From the IMG/VR virus record IMGVR_UViG_3300037993_000262, positions 1 to 40,923 of that record: DNA of 40,923 nt; one strand, written 5' to 3'. Position numbers and translations under genes: made by a program. Source of the stretch: a virus. The notes below the pieces were generated by a model. That model saw only the letters and a program-made list of their open reading frames with translations. It searched no databases and had not been told where the DNA came from. This document shows, piece by piece, positions 8,531 through 17,000 of the stretch; within the stretch, counting starts at the first letter, position 1, and each line of letters begins with the position of its first letter.

Positions 8531-8987
8531 CAGTGCCCAGCAGATGTTCATCGACAAGATTATGGAGATAGACAGGACCGGACGTGTCCTCACAACAAAG
8601 GAAAATACAGACCTCTTCTTCGAGATGGTCAAGTTGGCTTGCAATCCGGGGTGCCTGGTTATTCACGGGCATGAGTTCTGCATCAGAGAGAAGAGCAACG
8701 CCACGCAAGAGGATTGGCGCAAGGAAGAAGACGAGATGAACGCTCGTGAATCTTTGGAGTCCATCGTGGATGAGAAAGACCATCCGTTCATGAAAGAAGC
8801 CAAGTTGGACACATGGCAGAAACGATTGATGTATTTCCTCAAGCCCGTCGCCCGGCATTTCAAGGTTGACGACGAATCCCTTCTACAAAGATACATGCGT
8901 CATAATCTCCCCACTCATGCCATGGAAGCGGGATTGAGTCCCCTTCCGTTCATTCAGATGGGGGAAGGAAAGGATAAAAATGGGTAA
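8523..8987 (+). CDS. Unknown protein
   Basis: 154 residues; ATG after TGGAGATAAAAG. Charged, mainly helical; contains one Cys-x(8)-His-x-His pattern (CNPGCLVIHGH) that might bind metal but is not a known finger. Coupled to both neighbours by short overlaps. Confidence 0.6.
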   Translation: MSNSAQQMFIDKIMEIDRTGRVLTTKENTDLFFEMVKLACNPGCLVIHGHEFCIREKSNATQEDWRKEEDEMNARESLESIVDEKDHPFMKEAKLDTWQKRLMYFLKPVARHFKVDDESLLQRYMRHNLPTHAMEAGLSPLPFIQMGEGKDKNG

Positions 8988-9594
8988 CCAAGACGATTCC
9001 CTGCAAGTTTACGAGAACAGCAAACATTTGGGGTTTACCGACCAGTGCCCCGATTGTAAAGGGGAGGGGGAAGTCCCTCTCACCGATGAGGAGCGCTGCG
9101 GTTGTGAGCAGCCTTGCTCCTGCTACAATTACAAGACCTGTGAGTGCTGCGGCGGGGATGGGAAGGTTGAAGCCACTCTCCCCGGTAGAGCGGGACAAGC
9201 CGCTGCCCGGCAAGCGGAGCTTTTAGACCGCCCTCCTCAGATGTTAGTTGGTACTGACGGGAGAGGTAAGGAACCATTCATCGTAAATGGCCGCTTATCC
9301 GAAATTCAGAGCGTTGTTTACAAAAACGTAATTGGAACTTCCATACCGGTCATTATCCGCCCGGCACCGCCCATTTCCCGCTGGCTACAACGGAGGGAGA
9401 AGTTCTTCAAGGCTCTGGATTGGTTGAAGCTCAAGTGGTTCAACTTCAAGCTGTGTTTCCACCCGCAATGGGTTGATGACCCTCTCTATGACTTAATGAA
9501 TGAGGATAGCATCATTCCTCCGGGAGAGCGGGAGCCGCTGTATGAGTTGGCACAAGAGGTGGTGGATGCTCCCGGTGGTGACCCCACGGAATGA
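8980..9594 (+). CDS. DnaJ-type zinc-finger protein
   Basis: 204 residues. Two Cys-rich units, CPDCKGEG at about 23-30 and CECCGGDG near 54-61, with additional Cys between them (CGCEQPCSCYNYKTC), resemble the zinc-binding CxxCxGxG repeats of DnaJ. The rest has no J-domain and a basic helical C-terminal half (QRREKFFKALDWLKLKW). It may be a small zinc-binding adapter; role unknown. Confidence 0.6.
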   Translation: MGNQDDSLQVYENSKHLGFTDQCPDCKGEGEVPLTDEERCGCEQPCSCYNYKTCECCGGDGKVEATLPGRAGQAAARQAELLDRPPQMLVGTDGRGKEPFIVNGRLSEIQSVVYKNVIGTSIPVIIRPAPPISRWLQRREKFFKALDWLKLKWFNFKLCFHPQWVDDPLYDLMNEDSIIPPGEREPLYELAQEVVDAPGGDPTE

Positions 9595-9633
9595 AAATCC
9601 GAACTATTGGATTAATTAGTGGGGGATACGGTA

Positions 9634-10371
9634 ATGAACAACGGAAAATACCATCGTGAGGATTTAACTGGACAACAATTTGGGTGGTGGACGGTGGGGG
9701 AACGTCAACCCGTAGGTTCAAGTCACTCGGGAGTAGTTTATAAATGCAGGTGCAAATGTGGCACTGAAAAGCTGGTGTCCGCTAGTGTCCTCCATCAAGG
9801 GGTATCTACAAGCTGCGGATGCAGGCGAAAGCAGCGTATGGATTTGACTAGTAAACGTTTCGGAAAATTAGTTGTGGTAGAAAGAACCAAGGCACCCCCA
9901 CATTATAAAAGCAAAAATGCACAATATTGGTTATGCCGATGTGATTGTGGAAACACCTTGATTGCTACAACAGGGAATCTCAATTTTTATCCCCGTAGTC
10001 AATCAGGGGGGTGTAAGGCTTGTTCACCAAGACGAAACAAATATAGGTTGGAAAAACATAAGTCTACCCCGGAATTCAGGCTGTGGGAAAAAGCTAAGAG
10101 CCGTGCCAAAAAGCGGGGGATTTTATTCAACATTTCTCCAGATGACATCATCATTCCAGAGGTTTGCCCCCTCTTGGATATAAAACTTACCCATAAAAAA
10201 CATGGTTGGGATGGAAATACTCCCTCGTTAGATAGGAAAAACCCCTCATCCGGGTATGTTAAAAGTAATGTTTGGGTGGTGAGTTTTAGAGCTAACTTGT
10301 TAAAAAATAACGCCAGCCGGAAAGAGCTTGAAAGGCTTATAGAAAGGATGAAAGCCCATGGAATCGACTGA
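9634..10371 (+). CDS. HNH-type homing endonuclease with N-terminal zinc motifs
   Basis: 245 residues from ATG 9634, chosen over an in-frame GTG at 9619 because GGGGGA lies seven bases upstream. Two repeats of a zinc-binding module (CRCKCGTEK...SCGCRR and CRCDCGNT...GCKACS) precede a C-terminal nuclease-like region with CPLLDIKL and SLDRKNPSSGYVKSN followed by NLLKNNAS, a combination found in phage HNH-family endonucleases. Unlike most mobile genes here it is in the same direction as its operon. AT-rich. Its end overlaps the next gene by 14 bases. Confidence 0.8.
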   Translation: MNNGKYHREDLTGQQFGWWTVGERQPVGSSHSGVVYKCRCKCGTEKLVSASVLHQGVSTSCGCRRKQRMDLTSKRFGKLVVVERTKAPPHYKSKNAQYWLCRCDCGNTLIATTGNLNFYPRSQSGGCKACSPRRNKYRLEKHKSTPEFRLWEKAKSRAKKRGILFNISPDDIIIPEVCPLLDIKLTHKKHGWDGNTPSLDRKNPSSGYVKSNVWVVSFRANLLKNNASRKELERLIERMKAHGID

Positions 10372-11329
10372 AATTTATGACCGAGTAGCGGTAAGTTTTT
10401 CAGAGAAGGTTAATGAGGTATTTGAGTCTGAACAAACCCTCAAGGATTGGTTTTTAAAACACTTTTCTAACCTTACCTTTGACCGAACAAATAACTGGGG
10501 TGGTCTTATTTACCTGCTTTTTAGAGATTCTTGGCTGGAGGCCGGGCCAGAAGTTAAGGCGGAGCCGACCGGCTATGACCGGAGTGTAGTTCTCAAGAAG
10601 CTCACAACCCTGCTGGACTACAACCTCTTCACACAGGTGATGCTCAACCTGCAATCGTATGTTGGCATGGCATACCAAGCTTTGAGCGCCGAACAGGACC
10701 TCAAGACCATGGAAGAGTGGTGGAAGAACAACAAGCGTAGCCCCTTCATGCCGGGGTCGAAAATGGTGAAGCTTTCCGCCAACATGACGACGGAGGATGA
10801 GAAGTTCAATCAGGACCTCAGCACCATCCGGTCATTGAAAATCATCGCCAACTTTACCCCCAACCTTTCATGGCGGGTCAGCCCCAAGGGCAGCACCCCG
10901 GCGCTGGTGGACAGCAATAATGTCAGCAGCCTTGGTATCGGGGCGGACAGGTATCTTAAGGTGATGCCCGGCCTGCGGGCCTCTTATGTCTTTTGGGGGC
11001 CGGGGAGCGGGCCGACCATGGCAACTATTCCCCCGGCGTCTTCTGACCACATCACTTTCCAAGCGGAAGGTATTCCCTATGTGTTCCGTTCCAAGTCGGG
11101 CGGAGAAATCCTCAATCAAGTTCTGTTCTCCCGCCGTATGGCCTACAACATTTTCTGTGCTCACGATGTGGCAAACGAGACGTGCATCATCGTCCCGAGA
11201 ATGAGTTCCATCCTCGTGGTGCATGACGACAACAGTTACAACTTACGCCATGCTATCGAGCCTTATTTGGATGGTGGTGTGATTCAGTTGGCAGAGGGGT
11301 CAAGAAGTGACCCCGCTTCAAAGGAGTAG
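10358..11329 (+). CDS. Unknown 323-residue protein
   Basis: ATG within the 3' end of the HNH gene, with GAAAGGATGAAAG upstream. The N-terminal ~120 residues look helical, the C-terminal ~200 mixed with many strands (SYVFWGPGSG, CIIVPRMSSILVVHDD). No domain recognised. It is the largest unassigned gene of the left operon. A shared ribosome region with the upstream HNH gene suggests the endonuclease is inserted directly in front of it. Confidence 0.6.
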   Translation: MESTEIYDRVAVSFSEKVNEVFESEQTLKDWFLKHFSNLTFDRTNNWGGLIYLLFRDSWLEAGPEVKAEPTGYDRSVVLKKLTTLLDYNLFTQVMLNLQSYVGMAYQALSAEQDLKTMEEWWKNNKRSPFMPGSKMVKLSANMTTEDEKFNQDLSTIRSLKIIANFTPNLSWRVSPKGSTPALVDSNNVSSLGIGADRYLKVMPGLRASYVFWGPGSGPTMATIPPASSDHITFQAEGIPYVFRSKSGGEILNQVLFSRRMAYNIFCAHDVANETCIIVPRMSSILVVHDDNSYNLRHAIEPYLDGGVIQLAEGSRSDPASKE

Positions 11330-11332
11330 CCT

Positions 11333-11644
11333 GTGCCTGTAGCCAAGAACAGAAAGTGCGGGCTTTTTATTAAGGGAAAAATCTGTGGCAAGCCCGCCTA
11401 TAACATAGAGGGAAACTGGTTTCCTCTACAGGGTTGGGGACAACTCTGGTTCTACTGCGATGAGCATTGGGCTGTCCGTAACAAACTACGACGTATCCTC
11501 GGTCAAGGGTACGCCCATGCCGTCGCCGTCTTGAACTACTGCTCCCTCGGGAGCGGCTACAATCGCCAGGGTGGTCTCCTAGCTCTGCTCTTTGTAAGCA
11601 GTGGCCTTTACGTTGATGAGCGGCTGGGTTGCAACCGCCGATGA
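11333..11644 (+). CDS. Unknown Cys-containing protein
   Basis: 103 residues from a GTG with AAGGAG six bases upstream. The first 50 residues contain a possible metal site (CGLFIKGKICGK...YCDEHW). The last ~22 codons overlap the converging leftward gene, where coding evidence favours the other strand, so the C-terminus is probably unconserved. Last gene of the left operon. Confidence 0.5.
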   Translation: MPVAKNRKCGLFIKGKICGKPAYNIEGNWFPLQGWGQLWFYCDEHWAVRNKLRRILGQGYAHAVAVLNYCSLGSGYNRQGGLLALLFVSSGLYVDERLGCNRR

Positions 11645-11944
11645 TTTGGTGGTCTTGCTGTGGGTGTGTTCCACACCCATTTGACAATACTGACAATCCG
11701 GGAATTTTTCCACCCTCTTTATTTCCGGCTTGATTTCCACGAACACCGGGCACTCATAGACCGGCGTGGTCATGCCATGCTTGACACAGTATTCATAAAG
11801 CTCCTGCTCCTTGGGGCAGTTTTCCGGGGTCCCCGGCTTGAAGGAGGCGCACTTGAAGCACAGACAGTTGCCCCGGTGCGTTCCCTTGAGCCGGTCTTCC
11901 ACAAACACCTTTACTCCGTGATGCTCGTACTGAACGATTGCCAT
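11579..11944 (-). CDS. Cys-rich phage protein
   Basis: 121 residues. Contains NCLCFKCASFKPG...NCPKEQELYEYC and CPVF, a Cys pattern seen in small phage proteins of unknown function (CxxC and NCP motifs), followed by CQYCQMG and a Ser/Thr/Lys-rich tail. Likely zinc-binding. Its ATG overlaps (TAATG) the TAA that ends the read-through extension of the upstream gene. Confidence 0.65.
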   Translation of the reverse strand: MAIVQYEHHGVKVFVEDRLKGTHRGNCLCFKCASFKPGTPENCPKEQELYEYCVKHGMTTPVYECPVFVEIKPEIKRVEKFPDCQYCQMGVEHTHSKTTKSSAVATQPLINVKATAYKEQS

Positions 11945-12012
11945 TATTTTCTCGCTTTCTTTGCTTTCTTCTCGGCGGTCCGCAGCTTCTTAATGCCGAC
12001 TTCCTCAATTTT

Positions 12013-12279
12013 CTATCCAGCGGCAATGCAGGCATCGACCTTCTTCTTGATTTGCTCTTCCGGTCCCCACCAGCATTCGCCGCCCCACACGGTGTTTCCA
12101 TTGTCTAGCTTGATGCGGGGGTTGGTGACTTCGGCCTCGTGGCACATCTGAGCAAAACCCCCGGCCCCGGCTGGGGGAACGAAGTCTCCCTCGTACACGC
12201 CGTACCCGAAAAATTTCAGGATTTTGGTCTTTTCATCACCACTGCAAATTGCTCCTACCCGTATACCTACTTCCCTCAT
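12013..12279 (-). CDS. Unknown protein with an in-frame amber at its end
   Basis: 88 residues from ATG 12279, coupled to the upstream gene (ATGA) with GAGGAGG before it. At 12013-12015 the frame meets TAG, but continues open for 22 more codons (KIEEVGIKKLRTAEKK...) to a TAA at 11944-11946 that overlaps the next gene's start in the manner usual in this genome. The Lys-rich extension looks like real protein. I infer that the longer frame is the original gene and the TAG a recent nonsense change or a read-through site. Function unknown (WGGECWWGPEEQ is the most distinctive stretch). Confidence 0.6.
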   Translation of the reverse strand: MREVGIRVGAICSGDEKTKILKFFGYGVYEGDFVPPAGAGGFAQMCHEAEVTNPRIKLDNGNTVWGGECWWGPEEQIKKKVDACIAAG

Positions 12280-13790
12280 TTTGCCTCCTCGGTGGGTTCG
12301 TCTTTCTTCTTTTGCTCGTAGACTTCCTTGAGGAGACAAGGGTCACCGGGTTTGCCGCCGCCGAGGACCGTCTCCTTGACAACCTGCACAGTGGGTTTAC
12401 CATAGTAGCCGAGCCGGTTGGCTTGGTCCATGTATTCCCAGTACTTCTTTTCGTCCAACTCGAACTCCGGGTCCGTGAACATGGGAGTGAGGATGGAGTT
12501 CAACCGGCGCATGTTGAGTTTCTCTTCCTCGGTCTTACCATTCTCTCCCCGTTCTTCCGCCCCTACCCAAATAAGAAACAGTTCCGCCTTGATGGGGTTG
12601 CGGAGGATGGACTCCAATACAGCGGCGTGGGGGTCAAGGTCGGTTTCCACAGCCGGTTCGGTTTCTTGATTGATAGGTTCGAGCTTGCCGGATTGCAGGT
12701 CCCGGCAGTCTTCGAGCGCATCCTCGGAGGCACGAGCAAGTTGTTCCCTTAACCGGTCCTCATAGGGCCTTCTTGTTACGCCGCTTAAATAGGTCATCAA
12801 ATTCATGACCAGAGGGACCTTCTCGTCAGGCCAGTCAGACTGATAGACCATGCGGAGCATGTGGTCCCGTTCAAAATCGGTGAGCCGGGGGTCAGGTAGT
12901 GACCGCAGTTGTGCCACGATTCCCACCTGCTTCAAAATCTTTGCCGCCGTGGCTCGCATGGTTGCCCGGTAAGTCAGCGCCTTCTCCAAGATGTCGGCTT
13001 CGAGGAAGACCTTGGGTTTTTCATCCTCTGTAGCCCCGGTGGTTATATCCCCGGTTTCGAGTTCGATGAAGGCGTCCACTAATGGCGTGGGTGTGTAGTC
13101 GGCGATAAGCCCCAAGAGGTCCGCCCGGAACAAGTCGAATAACCGTCTTGCCAATGGATTGGGGCTGCCTCCCTGTGAGAAGTAGTTGGGGCATTCCCGT
13201 CTAATGAACGCCCACAGGAAGTCGTCGGAGGCATCTTTAAGCTGCCGGGGGTCCTTGACCCATGCTACCAATTGAGAGTCGGCGTTGATGACCAGACCCT
13301 CTTGTTTCTCGCTACAGGTGCATTTCAGGTCTGGTTCGGGCTTCGGGACTTCCCACTTGTTGGCGGCGAGCATATCCGGGTAGAGCCGGAAATTCCATAG
13401 ACGCACGGGGCAGGTTTCGTTGGGGTGGGCAATGATGGTATGGAAATACCGGCCTTCCCCAAGGATTTCCGTGTATTCTTCCAAGTCCGCCGTGGTGATG
13501 GATACGAAGATACCATCCGCTGTCATGTACTGGCGTCCAATGCTGGCGTTGCCGCCGAATACTGCTTTGCGCTCGGTGAGGAACAGGTTCTCAATCTTCT
13601 GGAAACGAGGGTCGTGAATCATCTCCCACGTCTGTCCGAGGGTATCCACGTAGCCCTTGTCGCCAAATACCAGTTGGTCCAACATCTGGCAGTACTGGTA
13701 CTCTTCTTTCTGCACATCACCTTCGATGAAACGATAGATGCGCTTGGCATCATCAGCTATACCCAATAATTTTTGAATCGACCGGTCCAT
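12276..13790 (-). CDS. Unknown 504-residue protein
   Basis: ATG 13790 is chosen because GAGAGAGG precedes it; an earlier ATG at 13829 lacks a ribosome site. The protein is acidic and mostly helical, with one CTCSEKQ segment, and no recognised domain. It overlaps the upstream gene by 38 bases. This gene and the next one upstream are the largest of this leftward operon, so they may form a pair; that is inference only. Confidence 0.65.
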   Translation of the reverse strand: MDRSIQKLLGIADDAKRIYRFIEGDVQKEEYQYCQMLDQLVFGDKGYVDTLGQTWEMIHDPRFQKIENLFLTERKAVFGGNASIGRQYMTADGIFVSITTADLEEYTEILGEGRYFHTIIAHPNETCPVRLWNFRLYPDMLAANKWEVPKPEPDLKCTCSEKQEGLVINADSQLVAWVKDPRQLKDASDDFLWAFIRRECPNYFSQGGSPNPLARRLFDLFRADLLGLIADYTPTPLVDAFIELETGDITTGATEDEKPKVFLEADILEKALTYRATMRATAAKILKQVGIVAQLRSLPDPRLTDFERDHMLRMVYQSDWPDEKVPLVMNLMTYLSGVTRRPYEDRLREQLARASEDALEDCRDLQSGKLEPINQETEPAVETDLDPHAAVLESILRNPIKAELFLIWVGAEERGENGKTEEEKLNMRRLNSILTPMFTDPEFELDEKKYWEYMDQANRLGYYGKPTVQVVKETVLGGGKPGDPCLLKEVYEQKKKDEPTEEAK

Positions 13791-14811
13791 TATGCCTCTC
13801 TCTACTTCCGTTCCATATTGGTTGTCCATCCTCGTCCCATGCGATGGTCCATCCCAACTCTTTGAGTACGGAAGTTATCTTGTCTCTTACGTGATTTAAT
13901 TCCAGCCTTGTGGCACAGGCGTCAGCGAGCCGTCTTACTCCCGTCACTTCTTCTTTACCTACAGCGTGTGCGTGGCGGCATTGGTCCCTGATATCCTCCA
14001 AACCCGGCAACTTCTCGCCAACGAGGACCCGGAGACGACCCATTTCGGCACTGCTCTTGTCCACCTTGGATGCCAAAGCATTCAAATCCGGGTGGACCTT
14101 TTCCAACTCGTGTACCTTGCCCTCCAGACGGGTAAGCCGCTCCTCCGGGGTTTCCTGTGTTGCATTCGGTCCCCATCTCTTCTTGGGGTGTCGTTTGTCC
14201 CACTCTTCCATTACCGCCTTGATGCATACCTTAAAGCAGGTCTCCCACGTTGCCGTCTCGAAGTTGACTACAGTGTTGCCTGATGCACGGCAGCTATCGA
14301 ATGCTTGCCGGATAGCCCGCTCGCTCTCCCAGACGCAAATCCACGCCAGTGCATCCACGAGGGTGGTTTCCCCGCAGGCACGTTCGGTAGCTTCGATGAG
14401 ACTCAAGTGGTCTATCATATTATCGGCTAACTCCGCCGTTTTCTTCTCCTCATCTGTGGGGTTCGGGCTATCCCCCGCACAATCAAGCTGAGAACAACGT
14501 CTTGCCATTAAGGTGAGACGTTGCTCCACTTCTTCCATGCAGCAGGATTGCGCTTTTTCTTGCAGAAGGGTGAGAAGGTCTTTGATGGGAAATTTCTTAG
14601 GAATGTCGGTGAAAATAGTGCTTAGTCCCAGAACCACGCCGCTGGCGTACCCCGGCATTTCTCCGGGTTGATGCGGGTGGTGGTAACCCATGGCGAGGAA
14701 TTCAGCATCCCATGTCAATGACTCGAACTCAAATAGCCGGTCCCACCGGGCGTGGATAATCTGGTCGGTGTCGAAGTCCGACCGGTGAACCATCACGGGA
14801 GTAAGTTTCAT
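13753..14811 (-). CDS. Unknown coiled-coil protein
   Basis: 352 residues. Residues ~225-300 form heptad-like helices (EERLTRLEGKVHELEKV, LNALASKVDKSSAEM), predicting a coiled coil. The N-terminal part is unassigned. First gene of the leftward operon; upstream (14812-14862) is AT-rich, with no strong ribosome site and only promoter-like AT segments that I could not resolve into a spaced -35/-10 pair. Confidence 0.65.
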   Translation of the reverse strand: MKLTPVMVHRSDFDTDQIIHARWDRLFEFESLTWDAEFLAMGYHHPHQPGEMPGYASGVVLGLSTIFTDIPKKFPIKDLLTLLQEKAQSCCMEEVEQRLTLMARRCSQLDCAGDSPNPTDEEKKTAELADNMIDHLSLIEATERACGETTLVDALAWICVWESERAIRQAFDSCRASGNTVVNFETATWETCFKVCIKAVMEEWDKRHPKKRWGPNATQETPEERLTRLEGKVHELEKVHPDLNALASKVDKSSAEMGRLRVLVGEKLPGLEDIRDQCRHAHAVGKEEVTGVRRLADACATRLELNHVRDKITSVLKELGWTIAWDEDGQPIWNGSRERHNGPVDSKIIGYS

Positions 14812-14862
14812 AAAGAATAATACTGGGATTTTTCCAATTTTTGTGTATTATTTATACAGCCG

Positions 14863-15447
14863 TCAATCATCGTCCGGCTTGACTTTGTAGTGTTCTTCTC
14901 CATGGCAATTTTTACATAGTGGTTCTAGGTTATCGGGATTGTTACTTCCCCCATCTACAACATAAATTTTGTGGTGAAGTTCGATATTATAGGGTTTGTC
15001 ATACTTACATCGAACACAAATAAGGGCAGCCTTGCCGAACTGACGAACCCACTTTAATCTAAGACTAGCTCGATTAGTAATGACACCCCAATCCATGCGT
15101 TGTCCAACATTTTTGCACTGTTTTGAACAATAGTTCTTCTTTCTTTTTCGGAAACGAATGGCCGATTTATATCGTTTATATGATTTCCCACAGATGCAAC
15201 ACTTAAATTCAACTTTACCTCGACAGTTGGGGCAATAGTGGTTTTTTATCCTATCAGTTGGCATCCCGACCTTGATGAAGTAGTTTTTGCATACGGAACA
15301 CCCCACTGTGTGGGTCTTTACAGTTAATTCCCGCCGACATTTTTTACTGCAAAAGTGCCTCTGATTCCTACGTTTTAACCACGTTTGTATCCGATTTTCA
15401 GACTTTGAAAACGTTTTGTTGCAACCACTACAAATTACGTCAGGCAT
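14863..15447 (-). CDS. HNH homing endonuclease
   Basis: 194 residues from ATG 15447 (GGGGGTG seven bases upstream; an in-frame GTG lies at 15459). Three zinc-ribbon-like units (CSGCNKTF...CSKKC, CSVCKNYF...CPNC, CCICGKSY...CSKQC) precede the HNH core CVRCKYDKPYNIELHHK...NLEPLCKNCHGEEH. The repeated zinc modules are DNA-binding units typical of free-standing phage endonucleases. AT-rich and leftward, between leftward and rightward operons. Confidence 0.88.
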   Translation of the reverse strand: MPDVICSGCNKTFSKSENRIQTWLKRRNQRHFCSKKCRRELTVKTHTVGCSVCKNYFIKVGMPTDRIKNHYCPNCRGKVEFKCCICGKSYKRYKSAIRFRKRKKNYCSKQCKNVGQRMDWGVITNRASLRLKWVRQFGKAALICVRCKYDKPYNIELHHKIYVVDGGSNNPDNLEPLCKNCHGEEHYKVKPDDD

Positions 15448-15487
15448 AATCACCCCCACTATATGAAAGTCATAGTCAACGTATATT

Positions 15488-15679
15488 TTGTTTGTAGAGT
15501 ATTTTATAGTGGAGGGTTACGCCAAGGAAAATCACCTTGACCCCACCAGCCGAGAGTACGCCTTGACGGGCATATCCACGGCGAAGTCCAACGCCATTTC
15601 GTTACGGGAGGCACAGAATGCGGAAATCAGCACCGGTAAAAAAACCAAAGCTGGTAGGAAAGCCAGCGTCACAGTATAA
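15488..15679 (+). CDS. Possible small protein or gene remnant
   Basis: An open frame of 63 codons (TTG 15488; GTG 15509 possible) ending inside the next gene. No ribosome site is visible. The sequence EGYAKENHLDPTSREYALTG reads like protein, so this may be the tail of a gene whose front was displaced by the HNH insertion just upstream. Confidence 0.3.
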   Translation: MFVEYFIVEGYAKENHLDPTSREYALTGISTAKSNAISLREAQNAEISTGKKTKAGRKASVTV

Positions 15680-15941
15680 GCTGCTGGACGTGATACGAGC
15701 CGCCCTCGATTGCCGCAGCCATTTCGGCGATGTCAAGATTGTTCAATCGAAAGAGGACAAGCGGGACGGATTTCTTGTTGGTGAGAGTGCCACAGTCATC
15801 TGCGGTCTGTGCGTGGACCGGATGTGGGAGGCGCTGGGGCTGGAGAAGAGTGAACACATCCCCCAGCATGGGGAGTATTTCAACTTGCTGTGGGAGGCGA
15901 AGCAACGTGCCAGCAGCGCTCGCAAAAATCGAAAAGAGTAG
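15618..15941 (+). CDS. Unknown basic protein
   Basis: 107 residues; ATG with GGGAGG seven bases upstream. Lys-rich N-terminus, then a globular part with CGLCVDRMWEALG. Ends with TAG, which shows that amber is an ordinary stop in this genome. Overlaps the YkgJ-like gene. Confidence 0.6.
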   Translation: MRKSAPVKKPKLVGKPASQYKLLDVIRAALDCRSHFGDVKIVQSKEDKRDGFLVGESATVICGLCVDRMWEALGLEKSEHIPQHGEYFNLLWEAKQRASSARKNRKE

Positions 15942-16299
15942 TTGGCTGTGTTCCATCTGCCCGGAACCGGGAGCTTGTTGTCGCAGGTTTTGCCTGCCTT
16001 TCCATGAGAAAGACCCGGTCATCCCCGAGACTTTCTGGAAAGTTTCCATGTTTGAAGATGGGCAGGCGATGCTGACCGCTGCCGGGATGCCTTTTAAGGT
16101 GGGAGGGATAGAGGAGGAGTTTCAATCCAAGGAGGGGGAAATTGTGAAGCTTTGGTACTACTGCCCCAAGATTACCCCCGAGGGCCGATGCTCCATCTAT
16201 GAGAACCGCCCCGAGTGCTGTTCGTCCTACCAACCCATGACCGACAACCTGTGTGTATTTTGGAGACCCGATGTCCCGAGAGAATTGTCCGGTACATGA
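15907..16299 (+). CDS. YkgJ/UPF0153-family Cys-cluster protein
   Basis: 130 residues from GTG 15907, preceded by GGGAGG. It has the family signature: CSICPEPGACCRRFC near the N-terminus, a middle region, then YCPKITPEGRCSIYENRPECC and a final Cys. This arrangement of eight or so Cys binds zinc or an Fe-S cluster in YkgJ-type proteins; the biochemical role is unknown. Overlaps the previous and next genes. Confidence 0.75.
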   Translation: MPAALAKIEKSSWLCSICPEPGACCRRFCLPFHEKDPVIPETFWKVSMFEDGQAMLTAAGMPFKVGGIEEEFQSKEGEIVKLWYYCPKITPEGRCSIYENRPECCSSYQPMTDNLCVFWRPDVPRELSGT

Positions 16300-16540
16300 C
16301 GTAACCTGCTGGCAATGCGGATGGAAATTGTACCGGTGTTCCCGCTGCCGGGGATGCTATCAGTGTGAGCATGAGGTACTGTACGAAAATGGCGTGTGGA
16401 TTTGGCTTTGCCGGGACAATCGCAAGCGCCCGGCGATATGTGAAGAGTGCGGATGTGGGCAGCAAAAACAGACCCAGCCTATCCTAACCGGTTGGAAATT
16501 TCCCACCCCTATTATGCAAGATTGGCCGGTTAAATTCTGA
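16271..16540 (+). CDS. Zinc-ribbon protein
   Basis: 89 residues from ATG 16271 (GGAG five bases upstream). Cys pairs CWQC, CSRC, CYQC and CEECGC suggest two zinc-binding ribbons. Starts inside the YkgJ-like gene, so both Cys-rich proteins are probably made together. Function unknown. Confidence 0.6.
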   Translation: MSRENCPVHDVTCWQCGWKLYRCSRCRGCYQCEHEVLYENGVWIWLCRDNRKRPAICEECGCGQQKQTQPILTGWKFPTPIMQDWPVKF

Positions 16541-16604
16541 TGAAAATTAGCCGGTTTTCTTTACACCAAAATTAACAACTACCCACCCCTTTAGTGAATC
16601 CGCC

Positions 16605-16627
16605 AGAGGATGCGGTCCCTATCCTCT
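16605..16627 (+). other. Hairpin in leader of the acidic-protein gene
   Basis: AGAGGAT (16605-16611) pairs with ATCCTCT (16621-16627) across a 9-base loop, 22 bases before the start codon at 16650. It lies just upstream of the GGAGGA ribosome site and could influence translation or protect the mRNA end. The 110-base gap otherwise shows nothing definite. Confidence 0.4.
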
Positions 16628-16649
16628 AATTCAAACCACAGGAGGAATT

Positions 16650-16958
16650 ATGGCTTCAATTATGATAGAGGTAGACCTCTGGGAAGGCACCATGACGGTC
16701 ATGAGTGATGCTGAACTGGAGGAGTTGGATGAGGTGACCGAAGGTGAAGAGGTTGCCGAGGTTGAAGAAGTAGCCGAAGACGGTGAAGTCTCCGCCGACG
16801 TGGAAGTGGATGGAGAGACCGAAGAGTTCGCCGAAGAAGAGGATGAAATCGAAGCCGAGCAGGCGGAGATTGACGCTGAGCAGGCGGAACTGAACGAGCG
16901 GCAGGAAGAGCTTGACGCACGCCGGGCTGACTTCGAGGACCGCCTCAACAATGCGTAA
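16650..16958 (+). CDS. Highly acidic coiled-coil protein
   Basis: 102 residues; ATG after AGGAGGAATT, a strong site. About 45 percent Glu/Asp. Residues 60-100 show regular heptads (EIEAEQAEIDAEQAELNER), predicting a long helix or coiled coil. Such acidic proteins in phages can be DNA mimics or scaffolds; no evidence decides here. Followed directly by a terminator. Confidence 0.7.
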   Translation: MASIMIEVDLWEGTMTVMSDAELEELDEVTEGEEVAEVEEVAEDGEVSADVEVDGETEEFAEEEDEIEAEQAEIDAEQAELNERQEELDARRADFEDRLNNA

Positions 16959-16965
16959 CTGACAT

Positions 16966-16987
16966 CCCCGGAGGGCAGCCTCCGGGG
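16966..16987. terminator. Bidirectional GC-rich terminator hairpin
   Basis: CCCCGGAGG pairs perfectly with CCTCCGGGG around GCAG, followed by TTT on the plus strand. It sits between the ends of converging genes (16958 and 17001), so it likely stops transcription from both sides, though the T-run is short. Confidence 0.65.
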
Positions 16988-17000
16988 TTTCAGCTTGGCG

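Noticed and set aside
11944-12279. Genome-wide reassignment of TAG
   Set aside because: Many genes here end cleanly at TAG (15941, 6919, 5485, 2781), and no tRNA with a CUA anticodon was found.
13910-14491. 193-codon plus-strand ORF
   Set aside because: Ser/Leu-rich shadow of the coiled-coil gene on the other strand; no ribosome site or neighbours in that direction.
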